A stretch of DNA of 64,000 nt, from contig CAZPMT010000013.1 in NCBI GenBank assembly GCA_964587655.1, positions 15,545-79,544 of the forward strand. The letters are read 5' to 3'. The notes beneath the pieces were generated by a model that was given only the letters and a program-made list of their open reading frames with translations, was not told where the DNA came from and did no database searches. Shown here in pieces: positions 1-8,742 of this stretch. The translations under genes and the position numbers were made by a program. The stretch is from CAZPMT01 sp964587655. GTDB lineage: Bacteria; Hydrogenedentota; Hydrogenedentia; Hydrogenedentales; SLHB01. Position 1 is the first letter of the stretch. Each line of letters opens with the position of its first letter.

Positions 1-132
1 GCGGCCTATCAATTGTCGCGCGACGCAGGACGCACTGAGACGGTCGAGCGGAAGCTCGACCCTGCCGATTCCGGTATTGGCGCTTTCGCGCGTGGCTTCC
101 GCGCGGGCGCGAAAGGCCCGTTTCTGGTATAA
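1..132 (+). CDS. C-terminal end of an unidentified protein (partial)
   Basis: Frame 1 is open from the first base to a TAA at 130-132 and gives 43 residues, beginning AAYQLSRDAG and ending GPFLV. Codon use fits the neighbouring genes and the stop lies just before the non-coding repeat at 178-247, so it is probably the tail of a gene that starts outside the window. The Ala/Arg-rich, helix-friendly start could be the end of a TPR or other helical protein, but no family can be named. Confidence 0.5.
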   Translation, partial: AAYQLSRDAGRTETVERKLDPADSGIGAFARGFRAGAKGPFLV

Positions 133-133
133 T
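125..133 (+). promoter_or_regulatory. Possible extended -10 promoter element
   Basis: TGG-TATAAT at 125-133 is a perfect -10 hexamer with the extended-10 TGN. No good -35 is visible upstream. It overlaps the stop of the partial gene and would start transcription about 150-170 bp before the LRR gene, with the hairpin repeat in the leader. Prediction from the motif only. Confidence 0.3.
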
Positions 134-177
134 TCCTCTTGAAACGGGAGTTTAGCGTCTTCTTCTTCTGGTTACTT

Positions 178-247
178 GTGGACGCGACGTCCTCGTCGCG
201 TTGTACAAGCTGAACGTGAAGTAACGCGACGGGGACGTCGCGTCCAC
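178..247. repeat. REP/BIME-like paired hairpin, copy 1
   Basis: Two 24-bp arms, 178-201 and 224-247, are inverted copies differing at one position. Each arm is itself a small hairpin (ACGCGAC / GTCGCGT around a GTCC core) and begins, read inward, with GTGG. Paired hairpins with a GTRG head are the layout of bacterial REP/BIME elements. It lies in the leader of the LRR gene. Confidence 0.75.
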
Positions 248-311
248 GGGAATTCCGGGTGAAGGGGGGAACTGATCAGTGTCCGCGGACGGCAAGGAGC
301 GAGTTATTGAT

Positions 312-2951
312 ATGTGCGGCAGGCGGTGGCTTCGATTGTTGGTTGTTGTCGCTTTGTTGGGTGCGGCGTGGGGCGCGTGGGCGCTTGTAGTCCAGTTTCC
401 GGACCCTAACCTCGAGTTTTTGATTCGAGCGGCGGTCGGAAAGCCCACGGGCGATATTCTCGACACGGACCTGGCCGGGTTGACGAATCTCAAATTGAAC
501 AACGGGGGAATCTCGGACCTGACCGGGCTGGAATATTGCGTCAATGTGTCTTATCTGGAATTGGTCAACAATGCGATTACGGACCTGAGTCCGCTCAGCG
601 GGTTGACGAACCTTACCAAGCTCTTCCTGGATCATAACAACATTTCCGATTGTTCGCCGCTGTCGGGTCTCACGGAGATGGATGTTCTCTACCTTTCCTT
701 CAACCACCTAACGAGTGTGGCTGCCCTTGGAAGCGCCACGAAGCTTCAGCAGGTCTATCTGTCCCACAACGAAATCGTCGACGTTAGCGGTCTGGCGGGG
801 ATAGCGGCGATAAGGACCCTCGATCTTTCGCACAACCGGATTTCGGATGTGAGCGGCCTCGCGGGCTTGACGATCTCCGGTCTCCAGGCGCGCGTCGACC
901 TGTCGCACAATCAGATCACGGACGCGCATTCCATCAGCCTCGCCGCACTTCCGAACACGAACATCGAGTTGGTTCTTTCCTACAACGGTCTCACGTCCGC
1001 GAGCGGGCTTCCAAGCATTGCAAGGATGACGAAGCTCGAGGCGGGACACAATGCCATCGCGGACCTCAGCGGTTTCCCTGCCGAGCCGAACCTTCAGTAT
1101 CTCAATCTATCTTACAATCACCTCACGGACGTGGGGCCGCTGGCCGGTCTTACGCACCTCTTCGGGCTGAACCTTTCCTATAATGAGATTCAGAATGCCG
1201 CTCCGCTGGCGTCGCTCGCGGGCTTACGAGAGCTGTACCTCTCCTGGAACGCGATTCAAGATACGGCGCAGTTCTCCACCGGGTTTTCCGGCCTCAACTA
1301 CCTGTACCTCTCGCACAATAGCGTTACCGACGTGGCCGGGCTTGCGGGGCTCGGTTCGTTGTACCGTCTCAACCTGTCTTACAACCAAGTCTCGGACATC
1401 GGGCCTCTCGTTAACTTGCCGCGCCTGGTCCGATTGGACGCCTCCAACAATCAGATCTCGGACCTCGGTTCGCTCGCGGGCTTTTCGGGCATGGAGAGCC
1501 TGGTCTTGTCGCACAACCTTATCCAGGACGTTTCGGGTCTGTCCGGCGTGGCTTTCACGGGCAGCCGCGTGCTCCTCGACCTGTCCTTCAACCAGATCGC
1601 GTCCGTCGCGCCCCTCGACGGGCTCAGCGTCATAGGCAACGACCTTGGCAGTGCGATCCTGGATCTTTCGCACAATCGGATTGACGATGCGGCTGGCGTC
1701 GAGGGCCTGGTCGTGCGGGGCGACATAGCCATTCTGGATCTTTCGTACAACCGTATAGGCGATGTTTCGGTGATTCCCGCGACAACGCTAGAAGGCAGAC
1801 GGGATACGCCGTTGCTGGATCTTTCTCACAACGAGATCGTGACTCTGGAGCCGTTGCGCGACTGGGCGTTCCCGGGACGCCTGGACTTGTCGCACAACCA
1901 GATCGCGGATGCCGTTCCCCTGTCCACGATGGGCTCCCTCAACGGTCTCGACATCGAGGCCAATCCCACTGGCAACATCGGGTCCGTTCTCAATCTGCTT
2001 CGAGACAGCGTTCGATACCTCGGCGTGTCGACGAACCAGATAATCGGCATCGCCGCCCTCAACGGATTCGATCTGTACGGGCTTGCGATCGAGGGAAGCG
2101 GTTTCAGCGACATAGGCGCCCTGGCGGTCTTCCCCAATCTCCAGCACCTGCGAATCGAGAACACGCAGGTGAGCGATCTCGTGCCCCTCGGCATTTTTGG
2201 GACGCTGCATTCCGTGAGCCTGCCTGGCAATCAGATCACGGATATCCATTCTCTTGTTGAACTCCCGAACCCGTACGTGTGGACGGCCATTCCGTATCTT
2301 GACCTGTCCCGAAACCAGATAGTGGACATCGCGGATCTCGCGCAACTCCGGTTCTCATATCTCGGGTATCTGGGCCTGGCCGGGAATCAAATCACCGATT
2401 TGACGCCGTTACTTGATACCAATGTCTCCTATTCGGACGAGAAGGATTCCCCCTTCGACCTGATTGCGCCCAGGATGGCCTTCGGGATCAGCGGCGACCG
2501 TCCGGAACACCTGCCCACAGTCGACGTGTCCTGCAATCCGCTGTCCGAAGACGCGCGTACCGATCAGATACCCGCGCTAGAGGACAGGGAAGTCCTTGTC
2601 CTGAATGACAACAGCCTTTGCCCCGGCGAAGGCGAGGGAGAAGGTGAGGGCGAAGGAGAAGGCGAGGGTGAAGGCGAAGGTGAGGGCGAAGGTGAGGGTG
2701 AAGGGGAAGGCGAAGGCGAGGGAGAAGGCGAGGGTGAAGGCGAGGGTGAAGGAGAGGGAGAGGGTGAAGGCGAGGGGGGGTGCTTTGGAGGGACCATTTC
2801 AGGGGAAGGCATGTGGTCGCCGCCAGGAGGGAGCCACGCGGGTGACAAACTTGTTCTGTTCCTGCTAGGGACCGCCACGGTGCTTGTTGGAAAACGACGA
2901 AACTTTACGCCCGTGGCGCAGGCTGTCCAGCCTGCGGGAAATCCGCGATGA
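312..2951 (+). CDS. Secreted leucine-rich repeat protein with Glu-Gly linker
   Basis: A protein of about 880 residues. It opens with a Sec signal peptide (MCGRRWLRLLVVVALLGAAWG), then many tandem ~22-residue leucine-rich repeats of the form LxxLxLSxNxIxDxxxL, as in internalin-like proteins, and a pure Glu-Gly linker coded at about 2623-2778. After GCFGG comes a hydrophobic segment (LVLFLLGTATVLVG) and KRR, resembling a C-terminal sorting or anchor signal. LRRs bind proteins; the ligand is unknown. ATG 312 starts the signal peptide, with AAGGAG about 13 bp upstream. GTG 279 in the same frame has a G-rich stretch 8 bp upstream and is possible. The last residues after the KRR are encoded by a hairpin repeat. 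Confidence 0.8.
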   Translation: MCGRRWLRLLVVVALLGAAWGAWALVVQFPDPNLEFLIRAAVGKPTGDILDTDLAGLTNLKLNNGGISDLTGLEYCVNVSYLELVNNAITDLSPLSGLTNLTKLFLDHNNISDCSPLSGLTEMDVLYLSFNHLTSVAALGSATKLQQVYLSHNEIVDVSGLAGIAAIRTLDLSHNRISDVSGLAGLTISGLQARVDLSHNQITDAHSISLAALPNTNIELVLSYNGLTSASGLPSIARMTKLEAGHNAIADLSGFPAEPNLQYLNLSYNHLTDVGPLAGLTHLFGLNLSYNEIQNAAPLASLAGLRELYLSWNAIQDTAQFSTGFSGLNYLYLSHNSVTDVAGLAGLGSLYRLNLSYNQVSDIGPLVNLPRLVRLDASNNQISDLGSLAGFSGMESLVLSHNLIQDVSGLSGVAFTGSRVLLDLSFNQIASVAPLDGLSVIGNDLGSAILDLSHNRIDDAAGVEGLVVRGDIAILDLSYNRIGDVSVIPATTLEGRRDTPLLDLSHNEIVTLEPLRDWAFPGRLDLSHNQIADAVPLSTMGSLNGLDIEANPTGNIGSVLNLLRDSVRYLGVSTNQIIGIAALNGFDLYGLAIEGSGFSDIGALAVFPNLQHLRIENTQVSDLVPLGIFGTLHSVSLPGNQITDIHSLVELPNPYVWTAIPYLDLSRNQIVDIADLAQLRFSYLGYLGLAGNQITDLTPLLDTNVSYSDEKDSPFDLIAPRMAFGISGDRPEHLPTVDVSCNPLSEDARTDQIPALEDREVLVLNDNSLCPGEGEGEGEGEGEGEGEGEGEGEGEGEGEGEGEGEGEGEGEGEGEGEGEGEGGCFGGTISGEGMWSPPGGSHAGDKLVLFLLGTATVLVGKRRNFTPVAQAVQPAGNPR
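2623..2778 (+). repeat. Hexanucleotide (Glu-Gly) microsatellite inside the LRR gene
   Basis: About 26 tandem GGNGAR units encode a pure Gly-Glu tract between the LRR domain and the C-terminal hydrophobic segment. Third positions vary, so the protein repeat is maintained while the DNA drifts. It probably acts as an acidic spacer, and copy number could vary by slippage. Confidence 0.85.
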
Positions 2952-2980
2952 GAATTCGCAGACTGGACAGTCTGCGCCAC
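2913..2980. repeat. REP/BIME-like paired hairpin, copy 2
   Basis: Arms 2913-2936 and 2957-2980 are inverted copies with two differences over 24 bp. Each is a self-complementary hairpin (GCAGRCT/AGYCTGC around GTCC) headed by GTGG. The left arm lies inside the end of the LRR reading frame and the stop (2949-2951) falls in the loop, so the element supplies the last codons of that gene. Confidence 0.75.
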
Positions 2981-3008
2981 GAGTCAGGTGTCATTTCGGA
3001 AGGAGACA

Positions 3009-4265
3009 ATGTACAAAGTGATAGTGCGTCGCAGTGTTGTTTGGGCGGCGGTCTTTTTCTTCCTGGGCGGCGCGGCCTTTGCGGCCGAGGTGGCCATTGC
3101 GCCTGACCGAATGCTCGAGGTCAACGGCAAGCGCACCTTCATCATCGGGCTGTATGAGAACCCATCTGAGGACGCTGTGCTGGACGAGGTCGCGCGGGCT
3201 GGGTTCAACCTGATCCAGGCTTCCGAGGACAAGGCGGCGCTGGATCGTCTTCATCGACGGGGTCTGTTCGCTTGGCTGAACACGGGCGGGCGGATCGACC
3301 TCGGCAAGGACGGCGCCGTTTCCGATGCTCCTCTGCGGGACATGGTGGCCGCATGGGGATCGCATCCGGCGCTGCTCGTGTGGGAAGTTCCCGATGAAGC
3401 GCTGTGGTGTTGCTGGCTTGTGGCCTATGACAAGCCGTTGCCGTTCCTCGAACGCCTGGATGTCTTCCGTGATCTGGCGGCGGAACGCTGCGCGGGATTC
3501 GTGGCGGGCTATAACGCGCTCAAGAAGATCGACCCGATGCGTCCGGTGTGGATGAATCACGCGGCCCTGAACTCTACCGAGGATCTTGCCGTATTCAACA
3601 AGGGCGCGGATATCGTCGGCTGCGACGAGTATCCCGTGTTGCCGTATCCGACACCGATCTTCGACATCTCGCGCTGTGGGCTTGGGATGGTTGGCACGTG
3701 CACGGAGCGCATGCAGGCCGCCGCGCCGGGCAAGCCGGTCTGGATGGTGCTTCAAGGGGCGGGCTGGGTGGATTTTGACGGGCTGTTCGGCCCGAAGGAC
3801 CCGAACGGACAGCGGCCGGACTTCCACGAATCCCGTTTCATGGCGTACGATGCGATCGTGCGCGGCACCCGGGGCATTCTGTATTGGGGAACGGGCTACA
3901 CGCCGAAGGACTCGCAACTGTGGCGCGATTTGATGAAGGTTGCGCGCGAACTGGCGGACATCCAGCCGGTGTTGTCCGCGCCGGACGCGCCCGTTGTTCC
4001 GGAGATCAAAGCGCCGACCCTCGTTTTCTGGGGAAGCCAGGCCGTTCAGGCGCTCGGCAAGAACGTGGACGGCCAAACTTGGTGGCTGGTCGTAAACGAG
4101 TATCCGATGTCCGTGAGCTACACGCTGGGGAACATGGCCAGCCTGGAGGGTCAAGCGTACACCGAACTGACAAGCGGCGTGCGGCTTGCCGTAAGCAATG
4201 GCGCCTTGCGTCACGACATTCAAGGGTACGGCGTGCATGTGCTGAAACCGAGTGTTAGGGAATAG
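3009..4265 (+). CDS. Secreted glycosidase-like (TIM-barrel) protein, function unproven
   Basis: A protein of 418 residues with a signal peptide (MYKVIVRRSVVWAAVFFFLGGAAFA). ATG 3009 follows GGAAGGAGA closely, whereas the earlier in-frame codon at 2988 lies in the hairpin repeat. The core has the feel of clan GH-A glycosidase barrels: NGKRTFIIGLYENP near the N-terminus, LVWEVPDE in the middle (a W-E-x-x-D/E segment where the acid/base would sit), then RGTRGILYWGTGY, and a final beta-rich domain. Such proteins act on polysaccharides outside the cytoplasm. I cannot name the GH family. It follows the LRR gene and precedes a membrane protein on the same strand. Confidence 0.6.
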   Translation: MYKVIVRRSVVWAAVFFFLGGAAFAAEVAIAPDRMLEVNGKRTFIIGLYENPSEDAVLDEVARAGFNLIQASEDKAALDRLHRRGLFAWLNTGGRIDLGKDGAVSDAPLRDMVAAWGSHPALLVWEVPDEALWCCWLVAYDKPLPFLERLDVFRDLAAERCAGFVAGYNALKKIDPMRPVWMNHAALNSTEDLAVFNKGADIVGCDEYPVLPYPTPIFDISRCGLGMVGTCTERMQAAAPGKPVWMVLQGAGWVDFDGLFGPKDPNGQRPDFHESRFMAYDAIVRGTRGILYWGTGYTPKDSQLWRDLMKVARELADIQPVLSAPDAPVVPEIKAPTLVFWGSQAVQALGKNVDGQTWWLVVNEYPMSVSYTLGNMASLEGQAYTELTSGVRLAVSNGALRHDIQGYGVHVLKPSVRE

Positions 4266-4348
4266 CAGTGGCTCCCTTCGTGGCGCGGTTTGAATCGCCA
4301 AGCACAACCGGATAACATCGGGCTACTCATCCGTCGGAGGGCGATCCG

Positions 4349-5968
4349 TTGCCGTTGAACGCCGTCGATTTGCTGAAGATGCTGCATCTTGTCAAGGGCG
4401 TCATCGCCTCTTTCGCGGTTCTCTTGATCCTGGGCTATTGGCTGCATCAGCGGCTCTACGGGACGCGGGGCCGCTGGCCGCTTGACGCCGCGCTGATCGC
4501 CCTCTCGCTTCTCTCGGTGGCGGCCTACTTCGACTTCGGCGAATACCCGAAGTTCCGCTCATTCATGAATCCACACGACAATTATCACTACTATCTTGGC
4601 TCGAAGTACTCCCGGGAAGTCGGCTACCTGTACCTTTATCAGTGCACGTTGGTCGCGGACTGGGAGTTATCGGGCAAGCCGGAGCAGCCGCGCATGACCG
4701 CAGTGCGCCGCATGGACAACTATGCGTTCGAGCAAGGGACGCAGATCGTTCGCGACGCCGAGAAGTACCGGGCCTTGTTTACGCCGGAGCGATGGGGGGA
4801 GTTCAAGAAGGATTGTCGATACTTCGCGGATATCTTGCGGAAGAACCGGTGGATGAGCGTAGTGCAGGACATGGGATACAACGCGACGCCCGTGTGGAAC
4901 ATGGTCGCGCGCGTGCTCACGAACCGCATTTCGACCGGCAGCGCGCCCGGAATGACGTTCCTGATCAGTCTGGACCTGATGCTCATCGCAATTATGGTTG
5001 CGCTCGCGTCATGGGCGTTCGGCTGGCGCACCGGGATACTGGCTCTTATTTTCTTCTGCACATCCTTCTGCATGAGCTACACGCACATCCGCGGCGGGTT
5101 CCTGCGTCTCGATTGGGTCACCATGCTCGTGATGAGCCTGTCCCTCCTCAAGAAGGGGCGCTACAAGACCGCCGGCGCGCTCATGGGTTATGCGGGCATG
5201 GCGCGCATTTTCCCGCTTGTGTTCGTGTTCGGCATGGGCGGCAAGTTCCTGTGGGACCTCGTGCGAACCAGGAAGCTGAATAGGAATTACCTCGCGTTCT
5301 TCATAGTCTTCGGCGCCGTGTGCGTGATTCTTGTGTCACTTTCCATTTGGTCTGACGGCGGCGTTCAGCACTGGTCCGATTTCTCGAAGAAGATCTCTCT
5401 GCACAACAGCCACTTGGCGCCGCCGCGCGTCGGGTTCCGGAACATCTTCCTCATGTCCTACGCATACCCGGAGGGCGGCTGGCCCGCGTACCGAAACCAG
5501 GCCCGCCAAAAACTCGAGGACTGGAAGCTCTTGTGGTGGGCGATTCAAGGGACCGTGCTGCTCATGGGCCTGTATGCGGTTAAGAACCTCGATGATTACG
5601 AGACCATCCCCTTCGGTTACATTCTCGCCTATTTCCTGACCGCGCCCACCTTCTACTACCACGTCATGCTGATCGCGGGTCTGTTTCTCTTCTTACCCAA
5701 GCGTGACCGCGTACAGCGGCTCGTGGGAACGATTGCAGTATTCCTCTCCTCCGTGGTCCTGTTTATCACAAACCGCTATATGGCGTTCGACCTGCCGTTC
5801 ATATTCGTGATGGCATGCGTTCTGTTTGTGATCGTATCGTACATGATGCTCACCGCGTTTATTGCCCGGCCCGATCCGATTGCGGTCCCGATACCGATCC
5901 GTGAAACGCCGAGTCCCGTTCCTGAACTGCCAAGAGAGGCTAAACGCCGGCACAAACGCCGGCGTTGA
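4349..5968 (+). CDS. Polytopic membrane protein, possible glycosyltransferase (GT-C-like)
   Basis: A 539-residue protein with about ten hydrophobic helices and a very basic C-terminus (REAKRRHKRRR). TTG 4349 has CGGAGG 8 bp upstream; ATG 4379 is the only nearby alternative. The first loop (FMNPHDNYHYYLGSKY) and the alternation of long periplasmic loops with helices resemble polyprenyl-phosphate-dependent sugar transferases (GT87/DUF2029-type). No diagnostic catalytic motif is certain, so this is inference from topology. It may cooperate with the neighbouring secreted carbohydrate genes. Confidence 0.6.
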   Translation: MPLNAVDLLKMLHLVKGVIASFAVLLILGYWLHQRLYGTRGRWPLDAALIALSLLSVAAYFDFGEYPKFRSFMNPHDNYHYYLGSKYSREVGYLYLYQCTLVADWELSGKPEQPRMTAVRRMDNYAFEQGTQIVRDAEKYRALFTPERWGEFKKDCRYFADILRKNRWMSVVQDMGYNATPVWNMVARVLTNRISTGSAPGMTFLISLDLMLIAIMVALASWAFGWRTGILALIFFCTSFCMSYTHIRGGFLRLDWVTMLVMSLSLLKKGRYKTAGALMGYAGMARIFPLVFVFGMGGKFLWDLVRTRKLNRNYLAFFIVFGAVCVILVSLSIWSDGGVQHWSDFSKKISLHNSHLAPPRVGFRNIFLMSYAYPEGGWPAYRNQARQKLEDWKLLWWAIQGTVLLMGLYAVKNLDDYETIPFGYILAYFLTAPTFYYHVMLIAGLFLFLPKRDRVQRLVGTIAVFLSSVVLFITNRYMAFDLPFIFVMACVLFVIVSYMMLTAFIARPDPIAVPIPIRETPSPVPELPREAKRRHKRRR

Positions 5969-6079
5969 GCCGCAGATTGCACGATGGAAGCGCAGACCGA
6001 ACAAGAAGGCGTGTGGCGAACGTTGGAGAGTTGCTTGTCCATTTTCCGGCAGGATGAGCGTTGAGAGGAGATCGTTTCG

Positions 6080-8635
6080 ATGAGTTCCATTCAGGACGGA
6101 CCGGGTTCGCCCTTGTTCAGGCCGCTCGAATTGAAAGGTAATGCGATGATTGGCGGCTTGGCGAAGGCGGACTCGCTGTCGAAAAGGATGCGTGAGGAGA
6201 GCGCGAAGGCGCCGCGGGGCGCTTGCGTCTGTTGGGGGATACCGTTCGATGTGAAGCGCGTGGCGCTGGCGTCCGGCGAGCATGTGGTCATTCCGATGGA
6301 TCGCGTGAAGGCCCAGTGGCTGGTCTTCCTTCATACGACGGATCATGAGGAACAAGAGGCGAATGCGGATGGTTTCTTCTCGCCCACGCGCGGACACATG
6401 CAACTCGGCGTCCACGTCGCGGACTACGTGTTCTGCTACGCTGACGGGACGGAGGAGCGCGTCGCCATCCGTTGGCGTTTTCAGATCGGGATGTTCTGGC
6501 GGTACTGGGGCGAGCATTGTTTTGAGGCGATGAGTCATCAGAAACCCTATCCGGCCAGGACGCTGACGGATCAGCCGCGCGAGCGGGCGCCGTGGGGTTG
6601 GACGCAAACCCGTGTTGCACAGCCGGACCTTCAGCCGTGGGTCTACTGGATATGGGCGTGGGAGAATCCGCATCCGCGCAAGGCGCTCGTCGCGCTGCGG
6701 GTCGAACCGAAGGCGGGCAAGACGCTCATCGCGGCGATTTCGTCAGGCGCGGTAGCATCGAATCCGCTGCGATGGACGCCGCGCGAGAAAGCTATCCTCA
6801 AACTGAAAAAGGGGGAGAAGTTCGATCCGGCGTTGGATGAAAAGGGTCTCATGAAGCACGTCCAACTTGATCTGGGGCAGGTGATCTCCGCCGAATCGAG
6901 GAAGATCTATCCGGACAAGACGTGGAAAGACTCATCGACAGGGCAGCCGCCGGGGACGGCCGGCACGGAACTGATCGTCGAGTACACGGCGCATCCCGAT
7001 GCGCGGTTCCATCTCGGTAACGGAAAGACGGCGTCTGTTTCCAAGACGGGCGCCGGCTCCGTGACTCCAGTCGCGCCGGCACGGCAACGCGTCCGCGTGA
7101 GGGTCGTCGAGCGCGGGAGCGGCAGGATGGTTCCCGCGAAACTGCACGTCCACGGACAGGCAGGGGAGTACCTGGCGCCGGTTGACCGGCATCGCATTCC
7201 GAATCCGCACTGGTTTGAGGACTACAGCGCGGACTACGTCGGCGAGGGCAGGCATTTGTGCGCGTACATTTCGGGGGAGACCCTGATTGATGTTCCACAA
7301 GGCCGGGTGTACATCGAGGTCACGAAGGGATTCGAGATACGACCGGTGCGAAAAGTCTTCAACGTTTCCGGGCAAACGGAGGAGATCGTTGTCGAGATCG
7401 AGAAGGTCCTTCCGTGGCGAGAGCGCGGCTGGGTGACCGCCGACACGCACGTGCATTTTCTTTCGCCCGCGACGGCCCAGCTCGAGGGTTCCGCGGAGGG
7501 CGTGAACGTCGTGAATCTACTCGCGAGCCAGTGGGGGGAACTAATGACGAACGTGGGGGACTTCGACGGCAAGACGACGTTCGGATCGAAGGAAGCGGGC
7601 GGCGACGGCGAGTGGCTTGTGCGCGTCGGCACCGAGAACCGCCAGCACGTGCTCGGCCACATCTCGCTGTTGGGATATTCCGGCAACATCATCGCTCCCA
7701 TGACAGTGGGCGGCCCCGATGAGGCGGCGCTCGGCGACCCGGTCGAGATCCTGTTGCTCGAATGGGCGCGGTTGTGCCGCGCTCACGGTGGGCTTGCGGT
7801 TATACCGCATTTCCCGTCACCGCGCGCGGAGAACGCGGCGGCGATCGTCGAGCGCGCCATTGACGGCATCGAAATGGCCTCGAGCGGCTTCCATCTCGGC
7901 GGCATCAGCCCGTATTCGCTTTCCGATTGGTACCGCTATCTGAATTGCGGTTACTTCTGCCCGGCGGTCGGCGGCACCGACAAGATGTCCGCATCGATGC
8001 TGCTCGGCGCAATTCGCACGTACGCGCGGCTCCCCGATGGCCGGGAATTTGACTACGACGCGTGGAAGGACGCGGTGCGTTCCGGGAATACGTTCGTGAC
8101 GTTCGGCCCGCTCATGGAATTTGACGCGGACGGCAAGCCGCCGGGCGGTTCCATCCAACTGACGCGGAACGGCGGCACGTTGAACGTGGGATACAAGCTG
8201 GCAAGCGTTACGATTCCGATGACGCGCGTGGAACTGATCGTCAACGGCGAGATTCGCGAGAGCCGCGCAGTCAAGCCGTTCGCCGACGAAGGGTATTGGA
8301 GCGTTAGGGTTGAGAGGAGTTCGTGGCTGGCGCTGCTGGTGCGCGGGCGCTATGAGGGCAGACCTGAATGGATCGCGGCGCATTCGTCGCCCGTCGTGGC
8401 GTCCGTCGATGGTTCGCAGTTCTATGCCGCCGCGGACGCGCTGACGATACTCGAGCAGATCGAGGGTGCGATGGTCTATGTCGAAACCCTTGGGACGCGT
8501 GCCGGGACGGCGGCCTGCAAACGCATGCGGCTTGCGCTCACCTCGGCCTACCGCACGCTGCACAACCGCATGCACGACATGGGACACGACCATACGCATA
8601 CGCCGGTCACCGATCATTCCGAACACTGCGGTTAG
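6080..8635 (+). CDS. CehA/McbA-family metallohydrolase (PHP domain)
   Basis: An 851-residue protein. ATG 6080 follows GAGAGGAG. The C-terminal half carries a PHP-type metal site beginning ADTHVHFLS (coded near 7440-7461), followed by VIPHFPSP and VGGTDKMSAS, as in CehA/McbA enzymes that hydrolyse ester or phosphate bonds with bound metals. The N-terminal half is beta-rich, with a carboxypeptidase-regulatory-like segment (RVRVVERGSGRMVPAKLHVHG) just before the catalytic domain. No clear signal peptide is visible from this start. The substrate is unknown. A phosphoesterase follows about 100 bp downstream. Confidence 0.75.
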   Translation: MSSIQDGPGSPLFRPLELKGNAMIGGLAKADSLSKRMREESAKAPRGACVCWGIPFDVKRVALASGEHVVIPMDRVKAQWLVFLHTTDHEEQEANADGFFSPTRGHMQLGVHVADYVFCYADGTEERVAIRWRFQIGMFWRYWGEHCFEAMSHQKPYPARTLTDQPRERAPWGWTQTRVAQPDLQPWVYWIWAWENPHPRKALVALRVEPKAGKTLIAAISSGAVASNPLRWTPREKAILKLKKGEKFDPALDEKGLMKHVQLDLGQVISAESRKIYPDKTWKDSSTGQPPGTAGTELIVEYTAHPDARFHLGNGKTASVSKTGAGSVTPVAPARQRVRVRVVERGSGRMVPAKLHVHGQAGEYLAPVDRHRIPNPHWFEDYSADYVGEGRHLCAYISGETLIDVPQGRVYIEVTKGFEIRPVRKVFNVSGQTEEIVVEIEKVLPWRERGWVTADTHVHFLSPATAQLEGSAEGVNVVNLLASQWGELMTNVGDFDGKTTFGSKEAGGDGEWLVRVGTENRQHVLGHISLLGYSGNIIAPMTVGGPDEAALGDPVEILLLEWARLCRAHGGLAVIPHFPSPRAENAAAIVERAIDGIEMASSGFHLGGISPYSLSDWYRYLNCGYFCPAVGGTDKMSASMLLGAIRTYARLPDGREFDYDAWKDAVRSGNTFVTFGPLMEFDADGKPPGGSIQLTRNGGTLNVGYKLASVTIPMTRVELIVNGEIRESRAVKPFADEGYWSVRVERSSWLALLVRGRYEGRPEWIAAHSSPVVASVDGSQFYAAADALTILEQIEGAMVYVETLGTRAGTAACKRMRLALTSAYRTLHNRMHDMGHDHTHTPVTDHSEHCG

Positions 8636-8742
8636 TGCGGGTGTCTCGACAGGTGTCGCACAGGCTTCATGAGTTGTTGTCCGGGAATATTCCACGGATT
8701 CAATTGATTACAGGTATGATCACGAGATTGAGAAAGGAAACC

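Noticed and set aside
2623..2778. Tandem repeat considered as a CRISPR array
   Set aside because: The unit is six bases and in frame within a protein; there are no spacers. No CRISPR array or cas gene was seen in the window.
2564..2980. Long antisense frame with a Pro-Ser repeat opposite the LRR gene
   Set aside because: It is the complement of the Glu-Gly repeat; such repeats automatically open the opposite strand. No start context or domain supports it.
2991..4307. 438-residue minus-strand frame opposite the glycosidase-like gene
   Set aside because: High GC makes long antisense frames common. The plus-strand gene has a signal peptide, ribosome site and recognisable segments; this frame has none.
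5984..6063. Possible 26-codon frame between the membrane protein and CehA-like genes
   Set aside because: Too short, without a ribosome site of its own and without any recognisable motif.
7817..8695. Long minus-strand frame opposite the CehA-like gene
   Set aside because: Arg-rich composition typical of a shadow frame; no family motif.
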